Assembly (NCBI GenBank): GCA_016218305.1
Contig: JACREJ010000031.1
Span: forward strand, 1 to 36,095
Source of the DNA: Gemmatimonadota bacterium
GTDB lineage: Bacteria > Gemmatimonadota > Gemmatimonadetes > Gemmatimonadales > Gemmatimonadaceae
Direction: 5' to 3'
DNA length: 36,095 nucleotides
The notes beneath the pieces are model-generated. The model worked only from the letters and a program-made list of their open reading frames with translations, was not told where the DNA came from and made no database searches. This document shows, piece after piece, positions 1-8,186 of the stretch. Positions within the stretch are counted from its first letter, which is position 1, and the number at the start of each line of letters is the position of its first letter. Position numbers and translations under genes: made by a program.

Positions 1-189
1 AAGGCCGTAGAGGCGCTTCAACCCATTCATCACGCTCAGTTGCTGACGTACCTCCGGCTGGGCAACTACCCAATGGGGTTGTTGCTCAACTTCGGCCAAC
101 CGACCCTGAAAGCGGGGCTCCGCCGTTTCGTGAACTCGCCCCAGCGCGGTCTCTTCGCGCCCCTTCGCGCCCGTCGCCCTTCGCGGTAG
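1..189 (+). CDS. GxxExxY family protein, C-terminal fragment (5' end off window)
   Basis: Reading frame 1 is open from the first base to a TAG at 187-189 and gives 62 residues. The stretch KAVEALQPIHHAQLLTYLRL followed by GNYPMGLLLNFG matches the C-terminal half of GxxExxY proteins, a family of about 130 aa related to PD-(D/E)XK nucleases whose role is not established. The K at the first codon would belong to the family's E-x-K motif. The N-terminal part that carries the name-giving motif lies outside the window. The last 12 or so codons, from about residue 51, are made from a copy of the TTCGCG-rich intergenic repeat (153-187), so the tail SPQRGLFAPLRARRPSR is repeat-encoded and probably has no selected function. 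The gene ends 34 bp before the squalene synthase start. The family call is from memory of its conserved C-terminus and is fairly secure; the function is unknown. Confidence 0.75.
   Translation, partial: KAVEALQPIHHAQLLTYLRLGNYPMGLLLNFGQPTLKAGLRRFVNSPQRGLFAPLRARRPSR
153..187. repeat. Half-copy (right arm) of the TTCGCG intergenic palindrome, copy C
   Basis: These 35 bases differ from the right arm of copy B (8276-8310) at only two positions. They consist of back-to-back variants of TTCGCGCCC ending in TTCGCGGT. The matching left arm and the GGGGGAACT core are not present just upstream; that space is occupied by the GxxExxY coding sequence, which runs into the arm and stops at its end. The missing left arm may lie upstream of the gene, outside the window. 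Confidence 0.8.
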
Positions 190-223
190 CAGTAGCACCA
201 GCGTACCCCGTAGATTCTCGCAC

Positions 224-1279
224 ATGCCCACCGCCGACTCCCCCGCGCGCATCCGCGACGCCGAGCGCTTCGGCCGGGAGATCCTACCGGCGGTGTCGCG
301 CACCTTCGCACTGTCGGTGCAGCTGCTGCGCGGCGAACTGGGACGCTCGGTGCTCTGCGCCTACCTGCTCTGCCGCATCGCCGACACCATCGAAGATGAC
401 GGGCATGCAACCCCCGAGGACAAGGCGCGCCTGCTTGGCGAGTTCCTCGGTTGCCTCGACGACGCCTCCACCGCCGATGCCTTCCCCGCCCGCGCGGCCG
501 GCATCCAGGGCGACGCGGCGCACGTGCAGCTGCTGCGCCGCACCGACCTGGTCTGCGTGCTCTTTCGCTCGCTGCCGACCGGATCGCAGGACCGCGTGGC
601 CCACTGGGTCCGCGAGATGGCGCGCGGCATGGCCGAGTTCACCCTGCGGCACCCCAGCGGGCTCCGCATCCAGACCATCGAGGAGTATCGTGAGTACTGC
701 TACTACGTCGCCGGCACGGTGGGGTGCATGCTCACCGAGCTCTGGCGCGAGGACGGCCAGGTGCCGCCCGCGCGGTACGATGCGCTCTGGGCGCGCTGCA
801 CCAGCTTCGGCGAGGCACTCCAGACCGTGAATATCCTCAAGGACATCGCGACGGATGCGGAGCGCGAGAACGCGGTCTACGTGCCGGAGCGTACGCTGCA
901 GGCCCACGGCGGGTCGCACGCGACTCTGCTCGATCCGTCGCGCATCGCCGAAAACCGCGCCGCCGTCGGCGAGTTCATCGCGCTGGCCTGGACCGACCTC
1001 GACCAGGCCTTCGAGTACCTCCTGCTGCTGCCGCGCCGCGCCGTCTCCATCCGCGCGTTCTGCGTCCTTCCGCTGCTCTATGCGTACGCCACCCTGCGCG
1101 AGCTCACGCGCACCGACGCGATGCTGCGTCCCGGCGGCGCGGTGAAGATCTCGCGCGGCGAAGTGAAGTCTCTCATGGTCGCCGGCCTCGCGGCGCTCGG
1201 CAGCAATGCGCTCCTGCGCCGCCTCGTGGCGTCCGTGCGCGAGCGTCCGTTTGCACCGCTCGCCGGACTGGCGGGGTGA
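224..1279 (+). CDS. Squalene/phytoene synthase family protein (squalene synthase-like)
   Basis: Predicted to condense two prenyl diphosphates head to head, FPP to squalene or GGPP to phytoene, as a cytoplasmic or membrane-associated enzyme. The 351-aa length is usual for the family. Both Asp-rich Mg-diphosphate motifs are present: DTIEDD at residues 54-59, and NILKDIATD at 203-211 (N203, D207, D211). The surrounding residues resemble squalene synthases of the eukaryotic/FDFT1 type (DTLEDD and NIIRDYLED) more than bacterial phytoene synthases, so squalene is the likelier product. No other hopanoid, sterol or carotenoid gene is in view to decide this. The ATG at 224 has no clear Shine-Dalgarno sequence. 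The stop lies 4 bp before the proposed TTG start of the FAD oxidase, so the two are probably cotranscribed. A repeat half-copy lies just upstream. Confidence 0.85.
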   Translation: MPTADSPARIRDAERFGREILPAVSRTFALSVQLLRGELGRSVLCAYLLCRIADTIEDDGHATPEDKARLLGEFLGCLDDASTADAFPARAAGIQGDAAHVQLLRRTDLVCVLFRSLPTGSQDRVAHWVREMARGMAEFTLRHPSGLRIQTIEEYREYCYYVAGTVGCMLTELWREDGQVPPARYDALWARCTSFGEALQTVNILKDIATDAERENAVYVPERTLQAHGGSHATLLDPSRIAENRAAVGEFIALAWTDLDQAFEYLLLLPRRAVSIRAFCVLPLLYAYATLRELTRTDAMLRPGGAVKISRGEVKSLMVAGLAALGSNALLRRLVASVRERPFAPLAGLAG

Positions 1280-1283
1280 TGCA

Positions 1284-2936
1284 TTGACGACGAGCGCGGG
1301 GTGGGACGACGGGGTATTGCAGGCGCCGGACGGCTTCCGGGGCGTCTTCCGCACGGACGATCGCGCGCGCGCCGTCTATAGTGAGAGCGCGGGCATCGCG
1401 CGCATCCTCCCCGATGCCGTCGCTGTCCCAGCCGACGCTGAGGACGTGGTGACGCTCGTGCAGTGGGCCGCCGCACGGGCCGTGCCGATCGTTGCGCGCG
1501 GATCCGCGACGTCCATGGCCAATGGCGCGCTCGGGCGCGGCGTGGCGCTCGACCTCTCACGACTCAACTGGATCGCCGCGGTGGACGCGGCGAACGCGCG
1601 GGTGGCCTGCGGCCCCGGCGCCCTGCGCGACACCGTAGACGCGGCAGCCCGGGCGCACGGGCTGCGCGTCGCGGTGGACCCATCGTCGGGCGCGTTCTGC
1701 ACGATCGGCGGCATGGTGGCCACGAACGCCGCCGGGTCCCGCAGCGTGAAGCTGGGCGCGATGCGCCCCTGGGTGCACGGCCTCGACTGTGTGTTCGCCG
1801 ACGGCACGCGCGCCTGGGTGCGGCGCGGCGAGCCGCGTCCCCGCACCGAGGTGCTGCGCACGTTCCAGCATGATGTCGCGCGCGACCTGCACGACCGCGG
1901 CGCGACGTTGGCGCGCCCGGGCGTGCGCAAGGAATCGAGCGGCTACGCGCTCGCCGACTACGCCCGCAGCGAAGACCTCGTGGACCTGCTCGTGGGGAGC
2001 GAGGGCACGCTGGTCATCTTCGTCGGCATCGAACTGGACCTCGCACCGGTGCCGCCGGCGCGCAACGCGGTGTTGGCTTCCTTCCTTTCGCTTGAGGAGG
2101 CCGTGCTGGCCGCCGGGCGCGCCACGGCGCTCGGCGCGAGCGCGGTGGAGCTGCTCGACCGCACCTTCCTCGACGTGGTGCGCGCCGAGGCGTCGGCACT
2201 GTCGATTCCGTCCGGCGCGGACGCGGTGCTGCTGATCGAGGCGGAAGGGGAAACGGCGGCCGACGCTGACACGCTCACGCTGCGACTGGCCGACGCCTGC
2301 CACCACGCGCGGGCCGCGCACGTCGTGGCGGCCCCGGACGAGCAGACGGCAACGCGCATCTGGCGCATCCGTCATGCGGCGAGTCCCATCCTCAACGCGC
2401 TCGATCCCAACCTCGCATCCATGCAGCTGATCGAGGACGGCGCCGTGCCGCCGGAGAGCTTCCCCGACTACGTGCGCGGCGTGCGCGCCGCGCTCGAGCG
2501 GCACGGGATTCGCGGCGTGATCTTCGGACACGCCGGCGACGCCCACGCGCACGTGAATGCGATGGTGGATGTGCGGCACCCCGACTGGCGCTCGCGCGCC
2601 CGCGCCCTGATGGATGACGTGACGGGGCTCGTGGCGCTGCTCGGCGGCACGCTCGCTGCCGAGCACGGCGACGGCCGGCTTCGCACGCCGCTGATGTTCC
2701 GCGTGTGGGACGCGCGCGCCATGGCGCTGTTCGCGCGCGTCAAGCAGGCCTTCGACCCGCTGGGCGTGCTGAATCCGGGCGTGAAGGTGCCGCGCGCCGG
2801 CGACGATCCATTGGCGTCCGTGAAGTACGATCCGACGCTGCCACCGCTGCCGGCGGACGCGCGAGCGGTGCTCGACCGCATTGTCCGCGAGCGTGACTGG
2901 GCGGCGTACAGGCTGGGCGAGCTGCCAGACGTCTGA
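1284..2936 (+). CDS. FAD-binding oxidase, GlcD / D-lactate dehydrogenase type
   Basis: A flavoprotein of the vanillyl-alcohol oxidase/PCMH fold that oxidises a 2-hydroxy acid such as glycolate or D-lactate. The N-terminal FAD_binding_4 domain covers about residues 30-215, with the PIVARGSATSMANGA diphosphate-binding stretch, the GGMVATNAAGSRSVKLG segment and a VGSEGTL segment. The FAD-oxidase C domain follows, with the family signature FGHAGDAHAHVN and AAEHGDGR near the C-terminus. No C-terminal 4Fe-4S/CCG domain is present, unlike some relatives. The frame is open back to an ATG at 1206, but that start would overlap squalene synthase by 74 nt. A TTG at 1284, preceded by GGCGGGG, leaves a 4-nt gap and about 550 aa, so I prefer it. 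The substrate cannot be read from sequence. Functional linkage to squalene synthesis is not evident beyond cotranscription. Confidence 0.8.
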   Translation: MTTSAGWDDGVLQAPDGFRGVFRTDDRARAVYSESAGIARILPDAVAVPADAEDVVTLVQWAAARAVPIVARGSATSMANGALGRGVALDLSRLNWIAAVDAANARVACGPGALRDTVDAAARAHGLRVAVDPSSGAFCTIGGMVATNAAGSRSVKLGAMRPWVHGLDCVFADGTRAWVRRGEPRPRTEVLRTFQHDVARDLHDRGATLARPGVRKESSGYALADYARSEDLVDLLVGSEGTLVIFVGIELDLAPVPPARNAVLASFLSLEEAVLAAGRATALGASAVELLDRTFLDVVRAEASALSIPSGADAVLLIEAEGETAADADTLTLRLADACHHARAAHVVAAPDEQTATRIWRIRHAASPILNALDPNLASMQLIEDGAVPPESFPDYVRGVRAALERHGIRGVIFGHAGDAHAHVNAMVDVRHPDWRSRARALMDDVTGLVALLGGTLAAEHGDGRLRTPLMFRVWDARAMALFARVKQAFDPLGVLNPGVKVPRAGDDPLASVKYDPTLPPLPADARAVLDRIVRERDWAAYRLGELPDV

Positions 2937-2940
2937 GCGA

Positions 2941-3069
2941 ACTGATACCGCGAAGGACGAAGGGCGCGAAGGACCGCGAAGGACGACAACAGCGTGGGGG
3001 AACTGCGGTGTCCACGCAGTTCCCCCGGTCGTTTCTTCGCGCCTCTTCGCGCCCTTCGTCCTTCGCGGT
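2941..3069. repeat. Intergenic palindromic element, copy A (129 bp)
   Basis: A large imperfect hairpin fills the gap between the FAD oxidase and thyX. The outer arms 2947-2971 and 3045-3069 are 25-bp perfect inverted repeats built from GAAGG/GCGCGAAGG units. The inner arms 2996-3007 (GGGGGAACTGCG) and 3015-3026 are 12-bp perfect inverted repeats around a 7-nt loop. The left end begins ACTGATACC, which is shared with copy B and has no counterpart on the right end. No open frame inside looks coding; the shadow translations are Arg/Glu/Ala-rich. Confidence 0.9.
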
Positions 3070-3151
3070 GGAAGTCCACGTGAGACTAGCCCTCACGCTT
3101 GGACATCACCCGCAATAAATTCCCCGTTCGCCACCCCTCACCACGCCTCCG

Positions 3152-3907
3152 ATGCCGCATTTCTACACCGAGCCCAGGGTCACCGTCCTCGCGCGTCCCG
3201 CCTTTGCCGAGCCTGCGCACCTGCCGGTGGCGTGGCAGGGGGAGAGCACCGACGGTGAGCGGCTCGCGGAGTTCGCCGGCCGGCTCTGCTACATGAGCCA
3301 GAAGAACCCGGCGAGCCGGACGACGCGCGACTATCTGGAGAACATCAAGAAACAGGGGCACGGGTCGGTGCTCGAGCACGCCAACTATTCGCTGCTGCTC
3401 GAGGGGATCAGCCGCTCGCTGACGCACGAACTGGTGCGCCACCGCGCCGGGTTCGCCTACTCGCAGCTGTCGCAGCGCTACGTGGACGAGAGCGACGCAA
3501 ACTTCGTCGTGCCGCCGGCGATCATCGGCGACGACGCGCTCGTGGCGCAGTGGAAGGCGCAGGTGGAAGCCGCACAGGCCACGTACGTGGCGCTGGTCGA
3601 GAAGCTCATGGAGCGCTACGCCTGGGTCGCCGACAAGGTGCACCGCCGCAAGATGGCGCGTGAGGCGGCGCGCGGCGTGCTGCCGAATTCCACGGAGACG
3701 AAGATCGTGGTCACGGCCAACGCCCGCGCGTGGCGCACGATGCTCGAGCTGCGCACTGGCGAGGGAGCCGAACAGGAGATTCGCCGGCTGGCCGTGCTGG
3801 TGCTGCGCACGCTCCAGGCCGAGGCGCCGGGGTTCTTCGCGGACTTCGAGGTGTACACGGCCGAAGACCGCGTCGAGTCGGCGCGGATCTCGTACCACAA
3901 GGTCTGA
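3152..3907 (+). CDS. thyX: FAD-dependent thymidylate synthase ThyX
   Basis: Makes dTMP from dUMP using methylene-tetrahydrofolate, with FAD and NAD(P)H as reductant; the active form is a homotetramer in the cytoplasm. The 251-aa length is normal. The signature region reads THELVRHRAGFAYSQLSQRY, with R96-H97-R98 and S107. The family motif is RHRX7S, whereas here eight residues separate RHR from the S of the SQRY segment, a one-residue insertion relative to the M. tuberculosis-type RHRHFSYSQLSQRY. Upstream HGSVLEHANYSLLL and downstream REAARGVLPNSTETKIVVTANAR are typical of the family. The ATG at 3152 has no clear Shine-Dalgarno. The gene stands between palindrome copy A and the large regulator. 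No thyA is in view. Confidence 0.93.
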   Translation: MPHFYTEPRVTVLARPAFAEPAHLPVAWQGESTDGERLAEFAGRLCYMSQKNPASRTTRDYLENIKKQGHGSVLEHANYSLLLEGISRSLTHELVRHRAGFAYSQLSQRYVDESDANFVVPPAIIGDDALVAQWKAQVEAAQATYVALVEKLMERYAWVADKVHRRKMAREAARGVLPNSTETKIVVTANARAWRTMLELRTGEGAEQEIRRLAVLVLRTLQAEAPGFFADFEVYTAEDRVESARISYHKV

Positions 3908-4025
3908 TCGGCGTCGGCCCCCCCGACGCCGCCCACCTCCGTCGCCGCGGCGGGGCAAGGCCGGCCACGTCGGCGCGCGACGCCCTCGTCCTCTGCGCGC
4001 CGTGCCTCCCCCAGCGCGCGACGCC

Positions 4026-4073
4026 TGAAGTGCGTAACATAGAGTGACATCGCAGACGCCTTTGACGCACTTC
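4026..4073. promoter_or_regulatory. Inverted repeat upstream of the BTAD regulator, possible operator
   Basis: GAAGTGCGT at 4027-4035 and ACGCACTTC at 4065-4073 form 9-bp perfect inverted arms 29 bp apart. They lie about 100 bp before the start of the 1331-aa regulator, inside a 264-bp gene-free stretch. A TTGACG at 4062-4067 overlaps the right arm and could be a -35 box, but no good -10 follows at 16-18 bp. An operator, perhaps autoregulatory, is a guess from position alone. Confidence 0.3.
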
Positions 4074-4171
4074 TGACGACACCGTCGGAACGTCGCCGCC
4101 GGATTGCATTTCCTGCGCAGGTCATCTGCGGTGCTGCTCGTACCTTCGCGCACCTTCCGGTTCCGCACGGC

Positions 4172-7100
4172 ATGCAGCTCACGCTCAGTACGCTCGGCAC
4201 GCTACAGGCGTCGACCACCGACGCGCAGGGCACCACGCGCACGCTGTCCCGGGGCAAGCCCGTGGCGATGCTGGCGTACCTGGCGTGCATTCCGGGGCAC
4301 AAGGCGAGCCGAGAGCACCTGTCCGCCCTGCTCTGGGGCGACGTCGACAGCGACGCCGCCCGGCAGAACCTGCGGCAGACCGTCTGGTACCTGAAGAAGA
4401 AGCTCGGGGATGGGTTGCTCGAGGTGAGCGGGGAGGTGCTGGGACTCGCGGCCACCTTTACTTGCGATCGCGACGAGTTTCTCGCCGCGGCCCATCATGC
4501 CGACTTCGTCGGCGCCGTGCAGCGTCATGCGGGCCCGTTCATCCCCGACTTCGCCGCCCCGGGCGCGTCGGAGTTCGAACAGTGGTGTGAGCTCGAGCGC
4601 CGGCGCGTGACCGTTACGTTCTTGCGCTGCGCGGATGCGCTCGCGCGGCAGTGGCTCAGCGAGGGGAAGTTCCGCGACGCGCAGGAACTCGCCCGGCGCG
4701 CGCGCGACGTCGACCCGATGGACCAGGCGACCTGGCGCCTGCTGCTCGAGGCACTCATCGCGGGAAGCGACGGGCTCGGCGCGGCCAGCGAGGCCGAGCA
4801 TTTCGAGGCCTTCCTCGCGCGCGAGGAGCAGGAGCCAGACTCCGCGTCAGTGGCGGTGATGCGCGCCGCGCGGCGCTCCCCCGTTGCCCCGGCGCCCGAT
4901 GCCACCGGGTACGCATCGTCGATTGCCGCCGAACTGGTGGGACGCGAAGCTGAGTTCAGCCATGTGCTCTCGGCGTGGGAGCAGGCGCGCAACGGAACGC
5001 CGCGCGTGATTTTGGTCGCGGCGGCCGCTGGCCTCGGCAAGAGCCGCCTCTTGCGCGACGTGCGGGCGCGGCTCCGCGGCTCGCGTTCCCGTTGCATCCT
5101 GGTGCGGGCCAACCCGGGTGACCGGCATCTCACCGACGGGTTCCTCGCCGAAGTCGCGTCGCAACTGGCGACGCTCAGCGGCGCGGCCGCGGTGTCTACC
5201 GGGTCGGCGGGCGTGCTGGTGGCGCTGGCACCGGCGCTGGCCTCTCTCTACGCGTCAGCGACCCCGGACAACTCCGAAGGAGAGGAAGCGGTGCGGCGGC
5301 GTGCGCTGGCCATGGTGGACCTCATTCACGCGGTCAGCGAGGAGCATGCGGTGGCGCTGCTGCTCGACGACCTGCACTGGGCCGACGACCATTCGGCGCG
5401 GGTGATCGCGGCGGCACTCTCCCGGCTGGAGCACGCACGGCTGATGGTCGTGATGACCAAGCGTCCCGTGCCCGACCCGCGCGCGCTCTTTTCGACCTTC
5501 GAACGGCTCGAGCTCCCGCCGCTCGACCTGGCGGCGGTGCATGCGTTCGTCTCCCACGCCGCGGAACTACCGTCGGCCCCGTGGGCGGACATCCTGCCGC
5601 AGCAGTTGCTGCTCGCCACGGGCGGGTCACCGCTGTTGCTGGTCGAGACGCTGCACGACGCACTGGAACAGGGGTGGCTGTCGTGCTCGGCCGTCGGTGT
5701 CTGGCAGTGCCCCGACCCATCGCGCGTCACGGCATCGCTGCGAGAAGGGAGCGCGGTGCGTCAGCGCGTCCTGCGCCTGTCGCCCCCGGCGCGCCAGGCG
5801 CTGCTCGTCCTCGCAGTGGTGGGGCGGCCGATTGAGGTGGACGACCTGTCGGCGATGGTCGGCGCGGAGCCGCGCGTGCTCGAAGAGCAGCTCGAGCTGC
5901 TCGAACGCGGCGGGTTCCTCACGCGGAATGCAACGCAACTGGTGGTGGCGCACGACGAGATCGCGGACGCGGTGATTGCCGCGTCCCTGGAGGACCAGCG
6001 GCGGACGGCGCATGCGAGCATCGCCCGCACGCTGCTGTCACGGGCGGACGACGAGTACGCCCTGCGGCGAGCGGCGGAGCATGCCGTTGCCGCGGGCGAG
6101 GACACGCTGCTGGCGATGGCGTGGCGGCGTTTCCTCGGACTTCGCCGGCGCGCGCGCGACCGGCGCGCGACGCGCAGCATTGCCGTGGATTTCCTCGGAC
6201 TCGACGCCGCTTCGCCCAAGGTGCAGCAGTTGGTGGCGGCGACGCCGCTGTGGAAGCGGAAACGGGCGCGTTGGCTGACGGCTGCCGCGGCCGTGCTGGT
6301 CACGGCGTCGGCGTCCGTTGCCACGTTGGCGCGCCGTCCGGCCCCGCCGCTGACCTCCGACTTCACCTTTCTGACGGTCGACAGCGCGACGGGCGAACAC
6401 CGGTACGTTGGCGTACGCATCCGCCCCGACGAACCGTGGGAAGCGGGCGTGCCGCTCGAGGCCACGGAGCTCGACTCCACGGCGTATCCGAAACGCCCGC
6501 CCGGGGCAAATGCGCTCCTGCAACGCGGGCCTGACGGAAAGCGCTGGTGGACTATGGTGACGGGGAGGGAGAACGGCGACGAGGTGGTTTGGATCGATTC
6601 GCTCGGCCGCATGCAGTTCCCCATGCCGAGTGCCGGCGACGATGTCGTCGAGAGCGTCTCTCCCGATGGTCGGCTCCTGCTCGCCTCGACCGGTCGGTTC
6701 GACACGATCACCGACCACCTGCAACAGGTCATCGTCGATCCGGAGCGTCGGACCGTGCGGCGTCTCACGAATTCGACGGAGGGGGATCGCGAAGGACGGT
6801 GGAGACCGGACGGCACTCAGATTGCATTCAGGCGGCACCATTTCTCCGTGGTGAGCAGCGACAGTCTATGCCTGGTGGACTTCGACGGAGGCAACGAGCG
6901 CTGCCTGCCGACCGAGGTTTCCGATCGCTGGGGCCTGATCGGTTGGCTGGACGAAGACCGCCTTCTGGTCAACGCATCCGACGGTCGTGTGTTCGGCGTG
7001 GACGCACGGAGCGGCGAGGCACGGCAGCTGACCGAGATGCGCGGGGCGTACTCGACATTCAACGGCTCGTTGCTGCTCTGCCGATGCGGCACGGCAGCAG

Positions 7101-8167
7101 ATGCGAACCGCCTGTTCTACCTCGCGCCGACGTCCAACCCAGCGGCGGCGCGCCCGGTCCTTTACGAGGGCCGCCCGCTCGTGGGATACGGAATTGTCGC
7201 CGCGCCGCGCTACCCGGAGCGCCAGTGGCTCGCCACCCTGCGCCTCGTGCTTCCGACGGGTGGACTGTCGGTAGAGCACGCGCATCAACTGCGCGCCGAT
7301 GGGCGTCGCGCGAACGGGGCGCCCGCGCCGTTGCATGATCTGCGCTGGACGTCGCGTGATACCACGGTGGCCACCGTGGACTCGCTTGGCCGCTTTCGCC
7401 CACGCCGTCTCGGCGCCACGTGGATTGTGGTCTCGGCTGGCGGCTGGCGTGTCGATTCGGCGCTGGCGCGTGTGACGCCCGCGACGTCCCACACGCTGGT
7501 GCGCGAGTTCTGGGACACGTCGTGGGTGACGCGTTGGCGCGCGTTTGGCGAGCCACGCCCGCGCCTCGTGGAGACGGCCATCGGACCCGCCTTCCTGCCG
7601 AATGGGGACGGCTCGTACCCGTCCGGGGCGTATCTGCCGCTGGTGATTCCGAGCGTCTCGGGCGCCGGCGTGGAAGCGGTGGTGAGCATGCCAATCACCC
7701 GTTCGCAGTGGCAGACCCTCAGTGTCTCACTCATGCCGGCGCGAGCGCTCCAGGGGCTGCGACGGTGGGACCACGTCACTGGCGACGCAGTGATGCCAGA
7801 CGGCTACGTCTGCTGGGCCGTCTTCCCGGGAGGTGAAGGGGGGCGGGCGATTGAAACGGCGGCGTACGGCGGCCGCCAGAACGACGAGACGTACTTCGTG
7901 CCACCCGGGCTGTACAATGGTCGCTGGCATCGCGTTCGGCTGCAGCTGCTCCCCGACGGCCGCTGCGCCCTCGCCATTGACGGCCGTCCCATCGGCGCGC
8001 GGCGCGGACGAACTCCGCCTCCTGCTTCGGGCGTTTTCGTGCACGTCATCGGCAACTCGCGATTCAATGGGCGCCTCGTGGTGGGTCCGCTCGAGGCGTG
8101 GACCGGCGTCCGCGGCGGCGTGGACTGGACGCTCGTGGATGACGATTCAATGACCAGGAAACCGTAG
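4172..8167 (+). CDS. Membrane-anchored BTAD/SARP-type regulator with AAA ATPase and large extracytoplasmic region
   Basis: A 1331-aa multidomain protein. Residues 1-95 look like the OmpR-type winged helix of SARP regulators, with the typical RQNLRQTVWYLKKKLG segment. Residues about 100-235 are a bacterial transcriptional activation domain (GASEFEQWCELERRR near 132, then TPR-like helices). Residues about 250-560 are an AAA/STAND-like ATPase: ELVGREAEF, Walker A AAAGLGKS (K290), Walker B LLLDDLHWAD (D399-D400). A single membrane segment at about 701-720 follows KRKRAR, so the N-terminal part should be cytoplasmic. Residues about 725-1035 resemble a TolB/PD40 beta-propeller (RWRPDGTQIAF near 875). 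Residues about 1040-1100 resemble a BIG2 Ig-like domain (WTSRDTTVATVDSLG), and about 1105-1318 look like a concanavalin/LamG-type sandwich. This implies ToxR/CadC-like one-component transmembrane signalling. DNA targets and ligand are unknown. The LamG and propeller calls are weaker than the rest. Confidence 0.8.
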   Translation: MQLTLSTLGTLQASTTDAQGTTRTLSRGKPVAMLAYLACIPGHKASREHLSALLWGDVDSDAARQNLRQTVWYLKKKLGDGLLEVSGEVLGLAATFTCDRDEFLAAAHHADFVGAVQRHAGPFIPDFAAPGASEFEQWCELERRRVTVTFLRCADALARQWLSEGKFRDAQELARRARDVDPMDQATWRLLLEALIAGSDGLGAASEAEHFEAFLAREEQEPDSASVAVMRAARRSPVAPAPDATGYASSIAAELVGREAEFSHVLSAWEQARNGTPRVILVAAAAGLGKSRLLRDVRARLRGSRSRCILVRANPGDRHLTDGFLAEVASQLATLSGAAAVSTGSAGVLVALAPALASLYASATPDNSEGEEAVRRRALAMVDLIHAVSEEHAVALLLDDLHWADDHSARVIAAALSRLEHARLMVVMTKRPVPDPRALFSTFERLELPPLDLAAVHAFVSHAAELPSAPWADILPQQLLLATGGSPLLLVETLHDALEQGWLSCSAVGVWQCPDPSRVTASLREGSAVRQRVLRLSPPARQALLVLAVVGRPIEVDDLSAMVGAEPRVLEEQLELLERGGFLTRNATQLVVAHDEIADAVIAASLEDQRRTAHASIARTLLSRADDEYALRRAAEHAVAAGEDTLLAMAWRRFLGLRRRARDRRATRSIAVDFLGLDAASPKVQQLVAATPLWKRKRARWLTAAAAVLVTASASVATLARRPAPPLTSDFTFLTVDSATGEHRYVGVRIRPDEPWEAGVPLEATELDSTAYPKRPPGANALLQRGPDGKRWWTMVTGRENGDEVVWIDSLGRMQFPMPSAGDDVVESVSPDGRLLLASTGRFDTITDHLQQVIVDPERRTVRRLTNSTEGDREGRWRPDGTQIAFRRHHFSVVSSDSLCLVDFDGGNERCLPTEVSDRWGLIGWLDEDRLLVNASDGRVFGVDARSGEARQLTEMRGAYSTFNGSLLLCRCGTAADANRLFYLAPTSNPAAARPVLYEGRPLVGYGIVAAPRYPERQWLATLRLVLPTGGLSVEHAHQLRADGRRANGAPAPLHDLRWTSRDTTVATVDSLGRFRPRRLGATWIVVSAGGWRVDSALARVTPATSHTLVREFWDTSWVTRWRAFGEPRPRLVETAIGPAFLPNGDGSYPSGAYLPLVIPSVSGAGVEAVVSMPITRSQWQTLSVSLMPARALQGLRRWDHVTGDAVMPDGYVCWAVFPGGEGGRAIETAAYGGRQNDETYFVPPGLYNGRWHRVRLQLLPDGRCALAIDGRPIGARRGRTPPPASGVFVHVIGNSRFNGRLVVGPLEAWTGVRGGVDWTLVDDDSMTRKP

Positions 8168-8186
8168 CCGCGCGGACGCGAACAGC

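Noticed and set aside
1206-1283. Upstream ATG for the FAD oxidase
   Set aside because: It would overlap squalene synthase by 74 nt and add an Arg/Cys/Trp-rich stretch unlike the family; the TTG at 1284 gives a clean 4-nt junction.
2881-3258. Arg/Glu-rich ORFs running through the palindromes on both strands
   Set aside because: Their sequence is only the translation of the GAAGG/TTCGCG repeat units. They lack ribosome-binding sites and vary between copies with the repeat.
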